In this document: in pieces, positions 5,182 to 7,554 of the stretch
How positions within the stretch are numbered: the stretch's first letter is position 1
Layout of the letters: each line of letters starts with the position of its first letter
Source: Spyradocola sp034113365
Lineage (GTDB): Bacteria; Bacillota; Clostridia; Christensenellales; UBA1750
Direction: 5' to 3'
Length of the DNA: 7,554 nt
NCBI GenBank assembly: GCA_034113365.1
Contig: JAXEXP010000098.1
Location: 1 to 7,554 of the forward strand
Program-made: the position numbers and the translations under genes
Notes under the pieces: model-generated
The model's database searches: none
What the model was told of the DNA's origin: nothing
Seen by the model: the letters and a program-made list of their open reading frames with translations, nothing else

Positions 5182-5715
5182 ATGCCAATTAAAACTCCAA
5201 ACGAAATAAGTGCAGCCTACTATCAGTTTGTTGATGAGTTTACGCAGTCAGATTTTGAAGACGAGAAACTCCTCGGAAAATTCTACACCGATTTTGATAT
5301 AGCGGGAAGCATGATGCGTTTGTTAAGCAAAAGTTATGTGCGCGACGCCTTCTCTTCGGAACTGCGTATTATTGATCCGTTTTGCGGCGATGGAAGACTG
5401 ATTATTTCTTTGCTTTCAGAATTACAGGATTCAGATAAACTATCATCAAACCATTTGTTCATCTCTGTATGGGACATAGATGCGAATGCTGTAGATAAAG
5501 CAAAAAGCGATATAGCACAGTTTTGTGAATCTGCTGGATTGAAATACGAGCTTGATGCTCGTCAAGCAGATGCGTTTGTAGAATACTATGCTGTTCGAGG
5601 AAAATATGATATCTGCGTAACGAATCCTCCGTGGAGTCTTTTGAAACCTCAGAAACTCTTTAGCAAGAGTAACGGAGAAGAAGCTATGGTGGGGTATCGC
5701 AATACTCCAAATTGA
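5182..5715 (+). CDS. N6-adenine DNA methylase, truncated after the NPPW motif
   Basis: The frame encodes 177 residues of a class I SAM-dependent DNA methyltransferase. Motif I, DPFCGDGR, is at 65-72 (SAM binding); the acidic end of strand two is WDID at 97-100; and the catalytic motif IV, NPPW, is at 148-151, typical of adenine N6 methylation. Family members continue for several hundred residues past NPPW with the rest of the catalytic fold and the target-recognition domain; here the frame ends 26 residues later, and the last ten (about MVGYRNTPN) look foreign. The gene is therefore a remnant and should not be an active enzyme by itself. GGGAGG (5167-5172) is a good ribosome binding site. It forms an operon with the HTH gene upstream; a nuclease partner is expected but absent. 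Confidence 0.75.
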   Translation: MPIKTPNEISAAYYQFVDEFTQSDFEDEKLLGKFYTDFDIAGSMMRLLSKSYVRDAFSSELRIIDPFCGDGRLIISLLSELQDSDKLSSNHLFISVWDIDANAVDKAKSDIAQFCESAGLKYELDARQADAFVEYYAVRGKYDICVTNPPWSLLKPQKLFSKSNGEEAMVGYRNTPN

Positions 5716-5862
5716 GGAGTGTAAAGAGAAAAAGGAATTCATTTCTGTCGATAAAGTCAGCCAAAAGCATCATCGCAACATTGCGATTATCGCGCATTAC
5801 ACGGCTGAGTCTTAGGGCGGATTCCTTGTCAGTTACCTTACCTTTGCACTTTTGCCAAATTG
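5690..5862. other. Unassigned segment between two broken genes
   Basis: Between the cut methylase and the recognisable phage protein lie about 170 bp that belong to neither. On the - strand a frame ending at 5684 reads like protein (for example KGKVTDKESALRLSRVMRDN and ADFIDRNEFLFLF), and on the + strand another frame reads IEECKEKKEFISVDKVSQKH before a TAG. Neither has a start codon with a ribosome binding site and I cannot name either. At most one can be real. It is probably a fragment of a third gene trapped between two junctions. Confidence 0.35.
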
Positions 5863-7400
5863 GGTCTGCATACCATCTGCCGGAAACAGTCACTAACCTA
5901 ACCATCCGAAACCAAACGGGTATTACGGATTTCGTGATTGGTGGGTATGACAACATCTCCACGCTGCGTCTGGAAAATGTGAGCGAGGTGTTCGACCTGT
6001 GGGAGATTCTGCACAGCATCCCTGCCGGAGCCCGTGTCCGCGTTACCGGGCTGGAGCGCACCTTTGAGGATGCAGCGGACATTCTGGCGTTCTATGATCT
6101 GCTGGACACCATGCGCGGTCTGGACGAGAACGGCAACAACACGGAGAAAGCTCAAATTGTGGGCAGTGTATTTGTCAGCGAACTGTACGGTACAGAGTTG
6201 GAAGAAATGCTGGAGCGGTATCCAAACATCAAGGTCATGTACACCACGCTGACTTCCTATCTCCGATACTACGATGATTCCGGTAAAACCCTTTATTACA
6301 CCGAAACCATCACCAATGGTGGGGATGGCAAGTTTACCGGCTATCCGAATAAAGACTCTACGGCAGAAAACACCTTCTCCTTTGTGGGATGGAGCCGTGA
6401 ACCCGGTGGAACGGTGGATTCCAAGTGTCGGAAAGCTGTGTTTGCAGACCGGAATGTATATGCGGTGTACAGGACTGATATCCGAAAATACACGGTTTGG
6501 TTCTACAATGAAAATACGCTTCTGCAAACGGTGACAAATGTACCTTATGGTTCTGCCGCCACCTATACGGGAGACACTCCAGTCAAGGACAAAGTATCTG
6601 AGCCGGAACTGTATCCCTTCGAACGATGGGACCCCTCTCCCAGCAAGATCATTGGTGATACCAAGTGTTATGCCCAGTTCGGTTCTCCTGTGGAACTGAA
6701 GGAAATCGAGGATGATTGGGATACCATTATCGCCAACATCAACGATGGCAGCTACGCAGACAAGTACGAAATTGGAAACTACAAGCCCTTGAACCTTGGC
6801 GAAGAGGGCATCGTCAATATGCAGTTGGTAGCCAAGGAGGCAGACACGCTGTCGGACGGCAGCGGTTTAGCCGCCACAACTTGGATCTCCATTGAACTGC
6901 TCAAAACAGCAAAACGGATGAATCCGGCCTATGACAGCAGCACCAACACCGGTGGCGGCGTGGGCGGTTGGGAAACGTCTGAACTCAGAAGCTATCTCTC
7001 CACAACCATTCAGCCGCTGATTCCTGAAAATGTTCGCAGCAGTATCAAGGCTGTACAAAAGGCGTATCTCGGGCTGGATGCGTCCCTGCAGCAGTTTGAG
7101 AGCGAATGCAGTGATGAACTGTGGGTGCCGTCTGTCAGAGAGGTTTGCTATGACTATAACAGGGTAACTGTCAAGGAAAGCAACGGTCCTCGATATTATG
7201 CAGTTTACTGCGATTTTGAGAGTTCTGTTAAGTACAACGAAGGTCACGCCAACTTCTACTATCTGAGGACGGTACAAGACAGCAATCACTATTACGCTGT
7301 GTCTCCAACAAACACAAGTCATAACCCATATGTCGAGGCAGATCCCCATCAGATGAGCGATACTTATAAGCCCCGCATCGCATTGGGATTCTGCATCTAA
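5712..7400 (+). CDS. Phage tail/receptor-binding-like protein with InlB repeats and DUF6273-type C-terminus, 5' truncated
   Basis: The open frame starts at a TTG (5712) without a ribosome binding site, and its first ~50 residues do not resemble the rest. Recognisable sequence starts near 5866 with YHLPETVTNLTIRN, a leucine-rich-like region of Clostridia phage structural proteins (about 53-180). Two InlB/Listeria-Bacteroides-type beta repeats follow (about 185-255 and 258-322), then a DUF6273-like domain (about 325-562) with WDTIIANI, GGWETSELRSYL, ELWVPSVREV and a terminal block ending KPRIALGFCI. DUF6273 domains resemble C-type-lectin/FGE-like folds and often bind surfaces, so this is likely a tail tip or host-recognition protein. 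The holin start at 7481 agrees with a phage tail-lysis order. The N-terminus is missing, so the stretch is probably a remnant or its true start was lost at the junction near 5862. Confidence 0.65.
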   Translation: MRSVKRKRNSFLSIKSAKSIIATLRLSRITRLSLRADSLSVTLPLHFCQIGSAYHLPETVTNLTIRNQTGITDFVIGGYDNISTLRLENVSEVFDLWEILHSIPAGARVRVTGLERTFEDAADILAFYDLLDTMRGLDENGNNTEKAQIVGSVFVSELYGTELEEMLERYPNIKVMYTTLTSYLRYYDDSGKTLYYTETITNGGDGKFTGYPNKDSTAENTFSFVGWSREPGGTVDSKCRKAVFADRNVYAVYRTDIRKYTVWFYNENTLLQTVTNVPYGSAATYTGDTPVKDKVSEPELYPFERWDPSPSKIIGDTKCYAQFGSPVELKEIEDDWDTIIANINDGSYADKYEIGNYKPLNLGEEGIVNMQLVAKEADTLSDGSGLAATTWISIELLKTAKRMNPAYDSSTNTGGGVGGWETSELRSYLSTTIQPLIPENVRSSIKAVQKAYLGLDASLQQFESECSDELWVPSVREVCYDYNRVTVKESNGPRYYAVYCDFESSVKYNEGHANFYYLRTVQDSNHYYAVSPTNTSHNPYVEADPHQMSDTYKPRIALGFCI

Positions 7401-7413
7401 TATTTCTATAAGC

Positions 7414-7447
7414 AAGGGCGACTGTCAGCACCAAGACAGCCGCTCTT
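7414..7447 (+). terminator. Hairpin between tail gene and holin gene
   Basis: A 13-bp stem (7414-7426 with 7435-7447, one G.U pair and one A/C mismatch) with an AGCACCAA loop lies 14 nt after the tail-protein stop. No T-run follows, so it may be an mRNA-stability or partial terminator hairpin in the phage late operon. Confidence 0.45.
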
Positions 7448-7480
7448 CTCATATTCAAAATTCAAAGGAGGACAACTACT

Positions 7481-7554
7481 ATGAAAGAATTCTGGAACAC
7501 CATTCAGCTGGTCTTTGCCGCAGTGGGCGGCTGGCTTGGCTACTTCCTGGGCGG
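7481..7554 (+). CDS. Phage holin, N-terminal part (runs off the window)
   Basis: The 24 visible residues begin MKEFWNTIQLVFAAVGGWLG and run into a hydrophobic, glycine-rich membrane segment, as in the small holins of the phage_holin_4 (toxin secretion/phage lysis) family, which perforate the inner membrane so that endolysin can reach the wall. AAAGGAGG (7464-7471) is an excellent ribosome binding site. The position directly after a tail-fibre-like gene is the usual place of holin and endolysin. Only the first membrane segment is visible, so the family call rests on little sequence. Confidence 0.65.
   Translation, partial: MKEFWNTIQLVFAAVGGWLGYFLG

Noticed and set aside
5684..6082. The full 132-codon - strand frame as a gene
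   Set aside because: Its upstream half is antisense to recognisable phage-protein sequence. Only the last ~55 codons look protein-like, and no ribosome binding site supports a start there.

Overview
The window looks like a chromosome segment from a GC-rich, spore-forming member of the Clostridia, probably a gut species. The reasons are a sporulation gene of the ylbJ family next to a patatin gene of the ylbK type, an Old-Yellow-Enzyme/flavin reductase fusion of a kind common in anaerobic gut Clostridia, and Clostridia-type phage and restriction-modification fragments. The species cannot be named from sequence alone.

Left part (1-4543, high GC, apparently native chromosome). A partial + strand gene appears to end at 40. 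It faces a - strand patatin-like phospholipase (341-1162). The roughly 300 bp between them is an almost palindromic block (61-356) made of two diverged copies of one ~166-nt structured element, arranged tail to tail around a shared GC-rich terminator hairpin. Each copy has a hairpin with a TGA loop, then a purine tract that mirrors the purine arm of that hairpin, then the spaced blocks GGATGGG, AAGTGG, TCTAGCC and TCCTG, then a small hairpin. A divergent + strand gene (1241-2356) encodes a YlbJ-like sporulation membrane protein, with a possible sigma-E promoter over the start of the patatin gene. A 430-bp gap follows, with about ten hairpins in a row ending in a textbook Rho-independent terminator (2682-2710). 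It may be a structured 3' UTR or small RNA. Next is an FMN/4Fe-4S/FAD oxidoreductase (2789-4543) that stops inside its second Rossmann domain.

Right part (4544-7554, lower GC, accessory and mosaic). About 400 bp without a clear gene carries a long imperfect palindrome and a possible peptide relic. A strong sigma-A promoter then drives a 64-aa excisionase-type HTH protein (4957-5151) and an N6-adenine DNA methylase (5182-5715) cut off just after its NPPW motif. A ~170-bp segment of unclear origin (about 5690-5862) follows. After it comes a phage structural protein lacking its N-terminus (about 5866-7400) with InlB-like repeats and a DUF6273/lectin-like C-terminus, then the start of a phage holin (7481 to the window end).

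Three gene breaks within 1.4 kb (near 4540, 5690 and 5862) mean the right part is either a decayed island/prophage built by repeated insertion and deletion, or partly an assembly chimera. The most novel signals are the twin mirror-repeat 3' elements at 61-356 and the hairpin train at 2357-2706.
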